DNA of 64,000 nt from Roseovarius sp. S88 (GTDB lineage Bacteria; Pseudomonadota; Alphaproteobacteria; Rhodobacterales; Rhodobacteraceae). Location of the stretch: NCBI RefSeq assembly GCF_037023735.1, contig NZ_CP146069.1, positions 2,335,501-2,399,500 of the forward strand. The letters run 5' to 3'. Shown here piece after piece: positions 18,017 to 27,420 of this stretch. Every line of letters starts with the position of its first letter. The first letter of the stretch is position 1. The translations under genes were made by a program, and so were the position numbers. Under the pieces are notes generated by a model. That model was not told the DNA's origin and made no database searches. It saw only the letters and a list, made by a program, of their open reading frames with translations.

Positions 18017-18985
18017 ATGTTAGAGATTGAACCGTTCACCACCAACATTCTGATCTATATCGCATTGTTCGTCGGGGTTTTACTGGCATTTGAAGGCAGT
18101 CAGCAGCTTTTGTTTCGCAAAGAAACCCATGGCGAGGCACGCAACCGTCGCATGAAGATGATCAAGAAAGGTGCGTCCAGCGAAGAAGTGCTTCAACTGC
18201 TACGTGACCCTGCCACCATCGGCAAATCTGGCAATCGCGGATTGATCTCTCGTTTGCGCAGTTTGCTGTCGCAGGCCGGTCTGTCTGTTGGTCCGATCTG
18301 GGCCGTGCTCGGGTCCCTGGGTTTGGGTAGCGCGACGTTCCTGTCCACGTCACGGGTGCTCAATCCGGATCTGGCCCTTGCGCTGAGTGTAGTCGCTGCA
18401 GTCGCCGTCCCGTTATTGGTCTTGACCGGTCTCAAGCATGCACGCCTAAAGAAACTGACATCCCAGCTCCCTGATGCATTAGACCTCATGGCACGAGGTC
18501 TCAAAGTCGGTCATCCCGTCGCCGTCACTGTTGGCAACGTCGCCTCAGAGATGCCTGATCCAATAGGGACCGAGTTTGGTCTTATCCAGGATCAAATCAA
18601 CTATGGTGACGATGTGGGCACGGCGTTTCACGACTTTGCCAAACGCGTTGGAACAGAAGACGCAAATTACCTTGCGGTCAGTGTTGGGATTCAACACGGC
18701 ACTGGTGGCAACTTGGCGCGCATATTGAATGTGCTGTCTGAGGTGATCCGCGACCGCCACACGATGCGCAAGAAAATCAAGGCGATTTCCGCGGAAGGTC
18801 GACTCAGCAGCCTCATTCTGACCTGTCTGCCACTATTAATTTATCTTTCAATCGAGCTGTCTACACCCAGCTTTTATGGCGATGTCCGGGATGATCCCTG
18901 GTTTCCATTTTTTGCTTACACCGTCATCGGCTTGACCCTTGCGCAAGGGTTGATCTTGCAACGGCTGGTCAGGTTCAAGTTTTAA
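18017..18985 (+). CDS. tadB: Tad platform protein TadB
   Basis: Inner-membrane platform protein of 322 residues with a T2SF domain in the C-terminal half (LPDALDLMARGLKVGHPVAV) and membrane helices at residues 10-30, 95-135 and near the C-terminus. It forms the membrane base on which CpaF acts, together with TadC. The ATG has an AGGAGG site 8 bases upstream. Confidence 0.92.
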   Translation: MLEIEPFTTNILIYIALFVGVLLAFEGSQQLLFRKETHGEARNRRMKMIKKGASSEEVLQLLRDPATIGKSGNRGLISRLRSLLSQAGLSVGPIWAVLGSLGLGSATFLSTSRVLNPDLALALSVVAAVAVPLLVLTGLKHARLKKLTSQLPDALDLMARGLKVGHPVAVTVGNVASEMPDPIGTEFGLIQDQINYGDDVGTAFHDFAKRVGTEDANYLAVSVGIQHGTGGNLARILNVLSEVIRDRHTMRKKIKAISAEGRLSSLILTCLPLLIYLSIELSTPSFYGDVRDDPWFPFFAYTVIGLTLAQGLILQRLVRFKF

Positions 18986-18996
18986 CGAGGAGACGA

Positions 18997-19986
18997 ATGA
19001 TGGACATTGTTATGGACATTCTGACAAATCTAAACCTGTCTCTCAATCACCTCATATTGGCCGGCATCGGCGTGAGTTCTCTGTTCGTCGTCTTTGGTCT
19101 TGCAGGCCTGTTCGCGGGCAAGGACGCCGCGGTGCGCCGTATGCAGGGCGGATCGCTTGTTCAGGCGCATGGGGCGGACTTTGATCTGGTTCAGGGGGAC
19201 GACAGCGACCCGCACGGTCTGTTGCAGGCCTTCGTTCCGACCTCTCGCGAAGAACGCACTAAAGTCGGTAAGCTGCTGCGACGCGCAGGCATCCAGGGCA
19301 AACATGCGATCCGCTCGTTTTACGCATTCCGGACACTGATCGGCATCGCATTGCCCGTGCTCTTCGTTGCGGTTCTGGCGCTTCCTGCCGAAGTTCAAGC
19401 ACAACTGAACATCGCGCGCTGGCTGCAAAACATCACCTGGCTGAACTCTCTTCAAATTATCACCGCGCTTATGGTGCTGGGGTTTTACGGACCTTCTGTC
19501 TGGCTGCGCTTGCGCATCAGAAAGCGGCGGCAGGCGATTGAGCACAGCCTTCCCAATGCGCTTGATCTTTTGCAGGTCGCGATGGAGGCCGGTTTGGGCT
19601 TTGACGCCGCCATGATCCGCGTTTCTCACGAACTGGCGCAAGCCGCGCCAGAAATATCGCAGGAATTCATGATCCTTCAGCTTGAGCTTCAGGCCGGTAA
19701 AGAACGTCAGGCGGCATTCATGGATATGGCGGACCGCATCGGCGTCGAAGAAGTATCCGCCTTTGCCAATGTCATTTTGCAATCCAACCAGTACGGCACG
19801 ACGGTCTCAACCGCCCTGAAAAGATTTTCAACCGACATGCGCCTGGACCGCGAATTGCGAGCCCAGGAAAAAGCCAACCGGCTCCCCGTGCAAATGTCGG
19901 CCGTCATGGCGCTTTGTATGATGCCTGTATTGCTTTTGATCTGCCTGGCCCCCATGCTAATCCGCTGGATCAACATGTTTGGGTAG
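18997..19986 (+). CDS. tadC: Tad platform protein TadC
   Basis: Second platform protein, 329 residues, with a T2SF domain (LPNALDLLQVAMEAGLGFDA) and helices at residues 10-35, 110-130, 145-165 and 300-325. Two ATG codons stand in tandem at 18997 and 19000 after GAGGAG. It is the last gene of the locus; no tadD, secretin or prepilin peptidase follows. Confidence 0.92.
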   Translation: MMDIVMDILTNLNLSLNHLILAGIGVSSLFVVFGLAGLFAGKDAAVRRMQGGSLVQAHGADFDLVQGDDSDPHGLLQAFVPTSREERTKVGKLLRRAGIQGKHAIRSFYAFRTLIGIALPVLFVAVLALPAEVQAQLNIARWLQNITWLNSLQIITALMVLGFYGPSVWLRLRIRKRRQAIEHSLPNALDLLQVAMEAGLGFDAAMIRVSHELAQAAPEISQEFMILQLELQAGKERQAAFMDMADRIGVEEVSAFANVILQSNQYGTTVSTALKRFSTDMRLDRELRAQEKANRLPVQMSAVMALCMMPVLLLICLAPMLIRWINMFG

Positions 19987-20302
19987 ACGCACTGGCAACT
20001 TGCGAGATCCGCTTAGGGCTCGAAGCTGTACTTGGATCAAAGCGCGCTGATGTCGAATTCCTGTCTGACTCACTCTCTTAACTGTCCCATTTGCGACAAA
20101 CGTCGTTTTCAGGCTAGCCTTACCTCCAAATGCACGCATGGTATGCGTCCAAAGGGAGGAGCTGGCGATGATGCCACGCTGTAAGATTGCTTTGGTGATC
20201 CGCACCATCGGGGCCGAGCGCGGGCGCGCGGCGCGGGGGCGTCCGGGTTGGGTTTGATCTGATCAAACCCTTACCCAATCCCTTGTACCAAGGACCACGA
20301 CT
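19987..20302. other. Intergenic region between tadC and the mttB-like gene
   Basis: These 316 bases hold no supported gene. No rho-independent terminator was seen after tadC. The main structure is the inverted repeat at 20250-20270, annotated separately. AAGGA at 20289-20293 serves as ribosome site for the methyltransferase gene. Confidence 0.55.
20250..20270. promoter_or_regulatory. 10-bp-arm inverted repeat upstream of the mttB-like gene
   Basis: GGGTTTGATC at 20250-20259 and GATCAAACCC at 20261-20270 flank one T. It ends 32 bases before the start codon at 20303, a position suited to an operator or a leader hairpin. No known regulator box was matched. Confidence 0.5.
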
Positions 20303-21841
20303 ATGAACGAACAAACCCCTCGCCGCTCTGGTGGACGTGCCGCGCGCCGTGCCAGCCGTGCAGCGCCCCTGACCGAAGACCTGCGTCCCATCCGCGCGGG
20401 CCTGGAAGGCGGCAAGTATAAGCCGCTGACCAACGCGCAAATCCAGCGCATTCACGACACCGCGCTGGATGCGCTTGAACAGGTCGGGCTGGCCGATGCG
20501 CCGGAAAGCGGCGTGGCGTACCTAACGGAGGCCGGAGCCGTTCAAGGCGAGGATGGCCGCATTCGGTTCCCTCGTGCTCTCGTTGAGGACATGCTGGCCA
20601 AGGCCAACCGCTCCGTCACACTTCATAGCCGCGATGGGCAAAACGACATGGAACTGAGCGGCACGCGGGTGCATTACGGCACGGCGGGTGCCGCGGTGCA
20701 TATGGTCGATGTGACCGGCAATGAATATCGCGAGAGCCTGTTGCAGGACCTGCATGATGCCGCGCGGATCGTGGACGTGCTCGACAATGTGCATTTCTGC
20801 CAGCGCCCGATGGTGGCGCGGGACATCACCGACAATCTGGAGATGGACCTCAACACGGTCTATGCCGCTTCTTGCGGGACAACCAAGCATATAGGCACGT
20901 CCTTCACCGAACCGCATCACGTGCCCCCCGCGCTTGAGATGCTCTACATGATTGCGGGCGGCGAAGATAAGTTCCGCGAGCGCCCCTTCATGAGCAATTC
21001 CAACTGCTTCGTCGTGCCGCCGATGAAATTCGCCACGGAATCCTGTCAGGTAATGGAGGAATGCATCAAGGGCGGTATGCCTGTGCTGCTTTTGTCAGCA
21101 GGCATGGCCGGGGCCACAGCGCCCTCGACCGTGGCCGGTGCGATTGTGCAGGCCACGGCGGAATGCCTGGGAGGGCTGGTTTACGTGAATGCTGTGAAAG
21201 AGGGCCATCCGGCCATCTTCGGCACCTGGCCCTTCGGGTTGGACCTGCGCACGGGCGCAATGTCCATCGGCTCGGGCGAACAGGCGCTGCTCACTGCAGG
21301 CTGCGCTCAGATGCATCAGTTCTACGGCGTGCCTGGTGGCGCGGCTGCGGGCGCGTCGGACAGCAAGATGCCCGACATGCAGGCCGGGTGGGAGCAGATG
21401 TGCTCCAACGTCATGGCCGGGCTCTCGGGGCTCAACATGATCTATGAGGCGGCGGGGATGCACGCCTCTCTGCTGGGGTTCTGCCACGAAAGCCTGATTC
21501 TGGCCGATGATCTGATTGGTCAGGCGCTGCGCTGTGTGCGCGGGATCGAGGTGGATGATGAGACGCTGGCTTTGGACCAGATCAAGGCGGTCTGCATGGG
21601 TGGGCCAGGACATTACCTTGGCACGGATCAGACGCTGGGCCGGATGCAACGCGATCACGTCTACCCGACATTCGGCGACCGCACGTCTCCCAAGGAATGG
21701 GCAGAGAATGGTAAGCCAGACCTGATTGAAAAGGCCGTGGCACGGAAGGAGGCCATTCTGGCCGAACGGTCCGCAGCGCGGTTTGATCCGGCGCTCGATG
21801 CCGCGATCCGCGCGAAATTCAACATTCATCTGTCAGCGTGA
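20303..21841 (+). CDS. MttB family (trimethylamine methyltransferase-like) protein
   Basis: A 512-residue member of the MttB superfamily, which demethylates trimethylamine, glycine betaine or related amines and passes the methyl group to a corrinoid protein. The frame is open throughout with no in-frame amber codon, so it is of the non-pyrrolysine kind, and trimethylamine itself is an unlikely substrate. Family-like regions include FTEPHHVPPALEMLYMIAGG and SMPDSKMPDMQAGWEQ-type sequence near residue 350. The first 30 residues are basic and low in complexity. No corrinoid protein gene is adjacent. Confidence 0.85.
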   Translation: MNEQTPRRSGGRAARRASRAAPLTEDLRPIRAGLEGGKYKPLTNAQIQRIHDTALDALEQVGLADAPESGVAYLTEAGAVQGEDGRIRFPRALVEDMLAKANRSVTLHSRDGQNDMELSGTRVHYGTAGAAVHMVDVTGNEYRESLLQDLHDAARIVDVLDNVHFCQRPMVARDITDNLEMDLNTVYAASCGTTKHIGTSFTEPHHVPPALEMLYMIAGGEDKFRERPFMSNSNCFVVPPMKFATESCQVMEECIKGGMPVLLLSAGMAGATAPSTVAGAIVQATAECLGGLVYVNAVKEGHPAIFGTWPFGLDLRTGAMSIGSGEQALLTAGCAQMHQFYGVPGGAAAGASDSKMPDMQAGWEQMCSNVMAGLSGLNMIYEAAGMHASLLGFCHESLILADDLIGQALRCVRGIEVDDETLALDQIKAVCMGGPGHYLGTDQTLGRMQRDHVYPTFGDRTSPKEWAENGKPDLIEKAVARKEAILAERSAARFDPALDAAIRAKFNIHLSA

Positions 21842-21989
21842 ACGATCTTTGGCGGGGTGGGTTGTGATGTCATCATCGGCTCTACCCTGAGGATCTTTTG
21901 ACCTTGCAATGCCAAAAATCGGCTGAGAGATTTACCGAAGCTGTTGCGGCCACCAGTTGAATCGGCAGCTCAAACCCGACCTTCGCCCT

Positions 21990-22826
21990 CTAAATCGTGA
22001 CCCCATTCCGCCCGGCGAGATCCACAAAGAACTGCCAAGCCACGCGGCCTGACCGGGCGCCACGCGTGGCTTGCCACTCAATCGCCTCCGCACGCAGCGT
22101 GTCCGCGTCAAGGGTTATGCCATGCGCAGCACAATACCCATCGATCATCGCCAAATATTCGTCTTGCGAACAGGGATGGAACCCAAGCCACAGGCCAAAG
22201 CGATCTGACAGGGACACTTTCTCTTCCACCGCCTCGCTAGGGTTGATCGCACTTGAGCGTTCATTCTCGATCATATCGCGCGGCATCAGGTGGCGGCGGT
22301 TTGAGGTGGCATAGAACACCACGTTGTCGGGCCGTCCCTCAATGCCGCCATCCAATACCGCCTTCAGGGATTTGTAGTGCTGGTCGTCATGGCTAAAGCT
22401 CAGGTCATCGCAAAAGAGCAGAAACCGCGCCTCGCTTGTCCGCAGCACATTCAAGAGCCGCCCGACACTCGGCAGGTCCTCGCGCTGCAACTCCACGATC
22501 TTGAGCGGATGCCCCTCTGCCAGAACAGCCGCATGCACCGCCTTCACGAGTGAAGATTTCCCCATCCCCCGCGCCCCCCAGAGAAGCGCGTTGTTCGCGG
22601 GCAGACCGCGCGCGAACTGCACCGTGTTGGCCAGAAGCGTGTCGCGTGAGCGGTCAATGCCCACCAAGAGGGACATATCCACGCGATTGACGTCTGAAAC
22701 CGGCTCCAACCGGTCCGGCTCCACATGCCAGACAAACGCATCTGCCGCATCAAAATCAGGTGCGCCCATCGGCGCCGGGCTCATCCGCTCCAGTGCCGCC
22801 GCGATCCGCTCCATGGCGTTGCTCAC
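21990..22826 (-). CDS. DUF815-type AAA ATPase
   Basis: A 278-residue P-loop ATPase resembling the DUF815 family. Walker A is [15 protein letters not shown] near residue 83, Walker B is [10 protein letters not shown] and a sensor-1-like [12 protein letters not shown] follows. Members are of unknown function. It starts at a GTG that overlaps the tatC stop by four bases (GTGA), so it belongs to the tatABC transcript, a linkage seen in related genomes. The 148 bases between it and the mttB-like gene hold no supported gene. Confidence 0.85.
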   Translation of the reverse strand: MSNAMERIAAALERMSPAPMGAPDFDAADAFVWHVEPDRLEPVSDVNRVDMSLLVGIDRSRDTLLANTVQFARGLPANNALLWGARGMGKSSLVKAVHAAVLAEGHPLKIVELQREDLPSVGRLLNVLRTSEARFLLFCDDLSFSHDDQHYKSLKAVLDGGIEGRPDNVVFYATSNRRHLMPRDMIENERSSAINPSEAVEEKVSLSDRFGLWLGFHPCSQDEYLAMIDGYCAAHGITLDADTLRAEAIEWQATRGARSGRVAWQFFVDLAGRNGVTI

Positions 22827-23808
22827 GATTTGTCCTTCTCCGAAGCGGCCTCTTCCAGCTCTTCGAGCAGGTCTTCATCCGCCTCTTCCTCATCATCTTC
22901 AAACCACACACCCTCGGCGCGCAGCTTGGCTTCGCGGGACTTCTCCACCCGACGCACAAGGAAGATCGAGACCTCATAAAGACCGTAAACCACGGTGAAG
23001 AGGATAAGCTGAGTGATGACATCAGGGGGGTCACAAGCGCGGCCAGCACAAGGATACCCACCATCGCATATTTGCGCACGCCGCCCAGGCCCTCGGCGCT
23101 TACCAGCCCGGCCTTGCCCATGAGCGTAAGCAACACGGGCAGCTGGAAGCAGATGCCAAAGGCCATGATGAATTTTAGGGTGATGTCGAGGCTTTCATTC
23201 ACCTTCCCGAAGAAGGTGATGCGGATGCCTTCATCTGTTTCGGGAACCACGGCTCCGAAATTGTCGGGCACAACAGGCAGATTGGGGTCGACTACAGTTT
23301 CCACCTCGCTCACCGCACCCGACAAAAGGTTGGCAAAGATCGAGCTAACATCGGCAAAGCCGAGGAAAAAGTTCATCGCCAGCGGCGTGACCACGAAATG
23401 CGCAAAGGCCGCGCCCAAAATGAACATGATCGGAGATGCGACAACAAACGGCAAAAACGCCTGTTTTTCGTTTTTGTAGAGCCCCGGCGCCACAAAGCGC
23501 CACATCTGATGCGCAATCACAGGAAAGGCCAGAATGAAGCCGAACACCATGGAGATACGAAAAAGCGTAAAGAGGTATTCCTGCGGGCTTGTATATTGAA
23601 GCGTGGGGGCCGGATCTCCCAGATCGCGCAACGTGGCCTCGATCGGGGCCAGCAGGAATTGCAGGATCGGTTCCGCTACCACAAAGGCCAGAACAATACC
23701 CACTACAAATGCACCCACAGACCGAATAAGCCGCGTGCGCAACTCGGCCAGGTGCTCAATGAGCGGTGCCGAGCTTTGTTCGACGTCGTCTGTTTCCGTG
23801 CTGCTCAT
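22823..23808 (-). CDS. tatC: Twin-arginine translocase TatC, frameshifted as sequenced
   Basis: Core receptor subunit of the Tat system, which exports folded proteins. The first 270 or so residues show the family signature ([17 protein letters not shown]) and six membrane helices, with an inserted segment between two of them. At the G6 run (plus 23025-23030) the frame is lost. Adding one base restores a normal TatC end ([20 protein letters not shown] and a charged tail ending EKDKS) and gives 328 residues, stopping at 22823. Without it the end is an unrelated basic sequence. The restored stop overlaps the next gene. Confidence 0.88.
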
Positions 23809-24395
23809 GCGATGTCACCCGAGGCCGGTTTGGACGCAGCTTTCTTAGCGGGCGCCTTCTTCGCAGCGGGCTTCTTGGCCGCCGATTTTTTTACGGCGGG
23901 CTTTTTCGCGGCCGCTGTGGCGGCTGGTTTCTTCGCGGCGGGCTTTTTGGCGGCTGGCTTCGGCGCAGCCTTCTTCGCAGCAGGCTTGGCCGTCTCTGCC
24001 TTTGCCGCTTCTTCAGCCGCCTTGCGCTCATTGGCCATCTCAGCCGAGCGCTTGGAAATCTTCTCGACCATCTCCTTGCGCTCATCGTCAAATTCGGCGC
24101 GCTTGGGCGCAGGCCCTGCCATCGTTTTGGCGGTAAAGCTCTCGGTGGATTTCTTGACCTCGTCCATTGCGGAACTGACCGGATTGGTCGCCTTCTTGAG
24201 CGTTGAGGTCACGTCGCTCACACCGGCATCGTCTGCTGCGTCATTCATTGCACGACTGAATTCGCGCGCCATCTGCTTGGCTTTGCCCACGAATTTGCCC
24301 ACCGCACGGAACATGCCCGGCAAATCCTTTGGCCCTACGACAATCAGCGCAACAACGCCGATCACCATGAGCTCGGTCCAGCCCAGATCAAACAT
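23805..24395 (-). CDS. tatB: Twin-arginine translocase TatB
   Basis: A 196-residue TatB with the N-terminal helix and hinge MFDLGWTELMVIGVVALIVV followed by GPKDLP, the amphipathic helix and then a long charged domain. Residues 130-190 are an Ala/Lys/Pro-rich tail of repeated AAKKPAA-like units, unusual for its regularity. With TatC it recognises twin-arginine signals. Its end overlaps the tatC ATG. Confidence 0.92.
   Translation of the reverse strand: MFDLGWTELMVIGVVALIVVGPKDLPGMFRAVGKFVGKAKQMAREFSRAMNDAADDAGVSDVTSTLKKATNPVSSAMDEVKKSTESFTAKTMAGPAPKRAEFDDERKEMVEKISKRSAEMANERKAAEEAAKAETAKPAAKKAAPKPAAKKPAAKKPAATAAAKKPAVKKSAAKKPAAKKAPAKKAASKPASGDIA
23826..23990 (-). repeat. Ala/Lys/Pro-rich coding repeat in tatB
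   Basis: Irregular tandem units coding for AAKKPAA, AAPKPAAKK, AVKKSAAKK and similar. They form a histone H1-like tail and a G/C-rich low-complexity stretch prone to length change. Confidence 0.75.
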
Positions 24396-24403
24396 GGCTT
24401 GGG

Positions 24404-24628
24404 TTACGCCTTGTCTTTGTCCGTTTCAGGCGTGACGTCCTTTGCCATGTCGGCCGCCTCATCCGTGGCGTCTTCGATTTCCTTGTTGCCTTCTGCCACG
24501 CCCTTTTTGAAGGACGTGATCCCCTTGCCCACTTCGCCCATCAGCGAAGAGATTTTGCCGCGTCCGAAAAGCACAAGCACCACAACGGCAATAAGAAGGA
24601 TGCCCGGAAGGCCAATATTGTTCAGCAT
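24404..24628 (-). CDS. tatA: Twin-arginine translocase TatA
   Basis: A 74-residue pore-forming Tat subunit: N-terminal helix ([19 protein letters not shown]), the FGRGK hinge, an amphipathic helix ([17 protein letters not shown]) and an acidic tail. It is the first gene of tatABC, 8 bases before tatB. Confidence 0.93.
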   Translation of the reverse strand: MLNNIGLPGILLIAVVVLVLFGRGKISSLMGEVGKGITSFKKGVAEGNKEIEDATDEAADMAKDVTPETDKDKA

Positions 24629-24759
24629 TGTTTGTCTCCCATATCCCGGACCCCTTCGAGCGGTCCCTGTGGATTGTCACCAACCGTATCTAAGCGGTCC
24701 CGCCGCCGGTTGGAAGAACGAATGCACCTCAAGATGCGGATTTTTTCCTTCAACGCGCG

Positions 24760-24779
24760 CGGAAAATTCAAATTTTCCG
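24760..24779. repeat. Palindrome with T-run between the symporter gene and tatA
   Basis: CGGAAAATT and AATTTTCCG flank CA. On the plus strand a T7 run follows 4 bases later, giving a terminator-like shape, yet the neighbouring genes both lie on the minus strand. A second A/T hairpin (ATTTTTTT with AAAAAAAT) overlaps the T-run at about 24784-24802. It may end symporter transcription (stop at 24811) despite the imperfect orientation. Confidence 0.5.
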
Positions 24780-24810
24780 TCCCATTTTTTTATCAAAAAA
24801 ATGCGCGCGC

Positions 24811-26181
24811 TTATGTTGGACGCCGCGCACCTGCCAGAACGGAAACAAATCCAACGGTCAGAACCACAACACAAATGACCAGCAGTTGCTCATATTTGTG
24901 CCAGTCCGCCAAAGCGGTTTCCTCGAAAAGAACTGTTCGCTGGAAGTATCCAAAGGCTCCGGCCATAGCGGCCACAAAACTCACGGTATAAGCCCAAACC
25001 GGCACGCGCAGTCCCATCACCAAACCAGCCACGATAACCGGCGTCAGGAAAAGACTGGCGGTGCCGCTGACCGCTACTGCATCAAACAGGCTTTGGTTGC
25101 CCCACAAGGTCAAAGCTGCCCCGGCAGCCATGAAGCCCACCATCGCCATGCGACCTCCCGCGAGGGATCTTGGCGCCATCCCCAGCTCATCGACCATCAG
25201 CCGCGCTGAGCTGGCCAAGGACGAGTCCAATGTGCTGAGCGCGCTGACCAGAAGCGACACCATCAGCGCGGTAAATACCCAGGCCGGAAACATCTGCGCC
25301 CAGGTGCCCAAAAGTTCGCCCTCATAGGCGGCACCTTGCAAAGCCGCTTCGATGCCAAAGAAGCCAAATCCAAGGATGCACAGGACCGAAATCCAGAACG
25401 CATGCAGGAACGACGCCCTTGTGGTGGATCGGTCCGCCAGAAACCCGCGATCCATCATCACCGGATCATGAATGGGATAGGAAAACACCTGTAGAAAGGC
25501 CACGAGCAACAGAACCTGACCATTCCAGGCACCGCTTGTTCCCTCAGCCGTCAGAACCGCTCCAATGTCAAAGCCGGGACTTGTGATCAGCGCCACGAAC
25601 GCCACAGCGAAAACGACCAAAAACACCAGCATTTGCAACACATCCGTGCGCAACGCCGCGCTCAACCCTCCCCAGGCGCTATAGGCCAGACCAAGGCCCG
25701 CCACCAAGAGTATCGAACCTTCGCGCGCGAAACCCAGTTCTGGCAGAGCCGCGGAAAAGATCAGACCCACAACCAGAAGATTGGCAAACACCTCTGACAA
25801 AAGCCGCAGAGCGATGACCAGGTTGTAGCATGTCGTGCCGGTGCTTCCGAACCGATCACGCAACCAGTCCTGAACCGATCCCGCCCCGTAAGCGCGCAAC
25901 CGGCCCACGACATATCCACCGGTTAGAAACGAGCCATAGTAGGCCGCATAGGCCAGCACCCCCCAAATTCCGTAGAAATACCCCAGGATGGCCGAATTCA
26001 TCAGCGAGCGGGCGAAGATCCACGTCGTGACCTGGCTGAGCACCAGGGTCCAAAGCCCGGGCGCACGCCCCTCCTGCCCGGCCCCTCCGAAAAACCCTTC
26101 TACCGTCGCACGGCGTGGGGCTACAAAAATGCTGGCAAGAACGATCAGGCCAAAAATGACCATAATGGCAGTGGTTTGCAT
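24811..26181 (-). CDS. Sodium:solute symporter family transporter
   Basis: A 456-residue membrane protein of the SSS family with about 12-13 helices. Family-like features are the PRRATVEGFFGGAGQEGRAP lead, the LTGGYVVGRLRAYGAGSVQD region and SLLVSALSTLDSSLASSARL, which carries the sodium-site Ser/Thr residues. The substrate cannot be read from sequence. The gene stands alone; the next gene upstream starts more than 1 kb away and ends 108 bases before it. Confidence 0.85.
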   Translation of the reverse strand: MQTTAIMVIFGLIVLASIFVAPRRATVEGFFGGAGQEGRAPGLWTLVLSQVTTWIFARSLMNSAILGYFYGIWGVLAYAAYYGSFLTGGYVVGRLRAYGAGSVQDWLRDRFGSTGTTCYNLVIALRLLSEVFANLLVVGLIFSAALPELGFAREGSILLVAGLGLAYSAWGGLSAALRTDVLQMLVFLVVFAVAFVALITSPGFDIGAVLTAEGTSGAWNGQVLLLVAFLQVFSYPIHDPVMMDRGFLADRSTTRASFLHAFWISVLCILGFGFFGIEAALQGAAYEGELLGTWAQMFPAWVFTALMVSLLVSALSTLDSSLASSARLMVDELGMAPRSLAGGRMAMVGFMAAGAALTLWGNQSLFDAVAVSGTASLFLTPVIVAGLVMGLRVPVWAYTVSFVAAMAGAFGYFQRTVLFEETALADWHKYEQLLVICVVVLTVGFVSVLAGARRPT

Positions 26182-26289
26182 GTAGAGTTGTCCTGCGTGG
26201 TGCGGCCAGAGTGGTTTGACGTTCCGGTTCGCCTAGCAATCGTCACTGCTTCGTGCCAGTCACAATTCACCCCACCCGCGAAAACGTGA

Positions 26290-27417
26290 TCACGCCTCTT
26301 TCAACAGAGTGAACTCAGCCTCTGCAACCTGTTGGCCATTGACCTGAAGCTCGACGCGATGCGCGCCGGGATGTAGGGTGAATGTGGTCGCATTGCCCTT
26401 GAGTTTATGGGTTTTCTGCAATGTGAGCGGATGTCCTCCAGCCAGCTTTGCCTGCTTCCACTTGAAAACCTTGCGCCCGGCACGACCGTTAGGGCGGTGA
26501 AAATGCATCACGTAATCCACCAACACCGGAACATCTAAATCCGCGGAAATCTCTGCGCTGAGATCAAGGTTTTCTCCAATGCATATGGGAGTGCGTTCAA
26601 CCTTCAGAACAGCAGTCAGTGGTACATCCTGAACATAGCCCAGCAATCCGAGCGCATCCGGATGCCCATGTTTGATCAGCGTCCGCAACGCATGGCGCGT
26701 GATCCAGGCCAGTTCCTTGTCGTTCTGGCGTCCCATTTTGGCCCACAAACGCAGGCGCTCAATCACAGCATCTGGATTAAATTTTGATATATCATTCAGA
26801 TGGTTCGCCACCGATCTTGTGACAAAACGCGTTGGATCGGCATGCAGTTGGTCGAGCAACACCAGCGGGCGCAATGGATCAATCTCGATTTTCTTTGCCC
26901 AAGGCAAAGAGGGCCGTGTCCCCTCACTCACCAGCCGACGTACGTGGTAGTTACCATCGCTAACCCAGCGCTCCAGCCGCGCCCAGGTTTCCTCTGGCCA
27001 CTGATTCAGGAACGGGCGGACATAGAACTCCATCGAAAACCGCTGTGTCGCCGTGTAGAGCAGATCGAGCGCCCTCTCCCGATACTTTTCCAGCCCATGC
27101 CGCACCGCCAATATACCGGGAACCGCATGTATGAACCGTCCAAAATCGTCATCAGTCTTGGACGGATCCAGCTTGGGGGGCATTGCTGCTTCGATCTGAT
27201 CCGCCATGGTTGGAAAATCAGGCGAAAGCCGCGGTTCCAGACAATCAGCAATCCATTCAAGCCGCGCCATCAACTCTCGCTCAGCTAGGCCTTCCATCAC
27301 CTGAGCCTGAAAGCCTTCTGCGTCATATCCCGGCACTCCAGCGGCATACTCCGCCGCCAGATCACCGATTCTGTCAGCGTTAAACAGCTGATCTTTCAGA
27401 GAAAAACTCTCTGCCAC
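26290..27417 (-). CDS. DNA alkylation repair protein, AlkC/AlkD-like
   Basis: A 375-residue HEAT-repeat protein of the AlkC/AlkD glycosylase superfamily, which removes alkylated bases. The N-terminal 260 residues are helical repeats (for example HVRRLVSEGTRPSLPWAKKI and VTRSVANHLNDISKFNPD, hallmark regions). The last 100 residues are beta-rich (LSAEISADLDVPVLVDYVMH, TFTLHPGAHRVELQVNG), consistent with the Ig-like C-terminal domain of AlkC. It starts at a GTG 3 bases after the stop of the SDR gene, so the two are co-transcribed. Confidence 0.82.
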   Translation of the reverse strand: MAESFSLKDQLFNADRIGDLAAEYAAGVPGYDAEGFQAQVMEGLAERELMARLEWIADCLEPRLSPDFPTMADQIEAAMPPKLDPSKTDDDFGRFIHAVPGILAVRHGLEKYRERALDLLYTATQRFSMEFYVRPFLNQWPEETWARLERWVSDGNYHVRRLVSEGTRPSLPWAKKIEIDPLRPLVLLDQLHADPTRFVTRSVANHLNDISKFNPDAVIERLRLWAKMGRQNDKELAWITRHALRTLIKHGHPDALGLLGYVQDVPLTAVLKVERTPICIGENLDLSAEISADLDVPVLVDYVMHFHRPNGRAGRKVFKWKQAKLAGGHPLTLQKTHKLKGNATTFTLHPGAHRVELQVNGQQVAEAEFTLLKEA

Positions 27418-27420
27418 GAC

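Noticed and set aside
23805..24435. Long plus-strand open frames over tatB
   Set aside because: They are created by the G/C-rich Ala/Lys repeats of tatB on the other strand.
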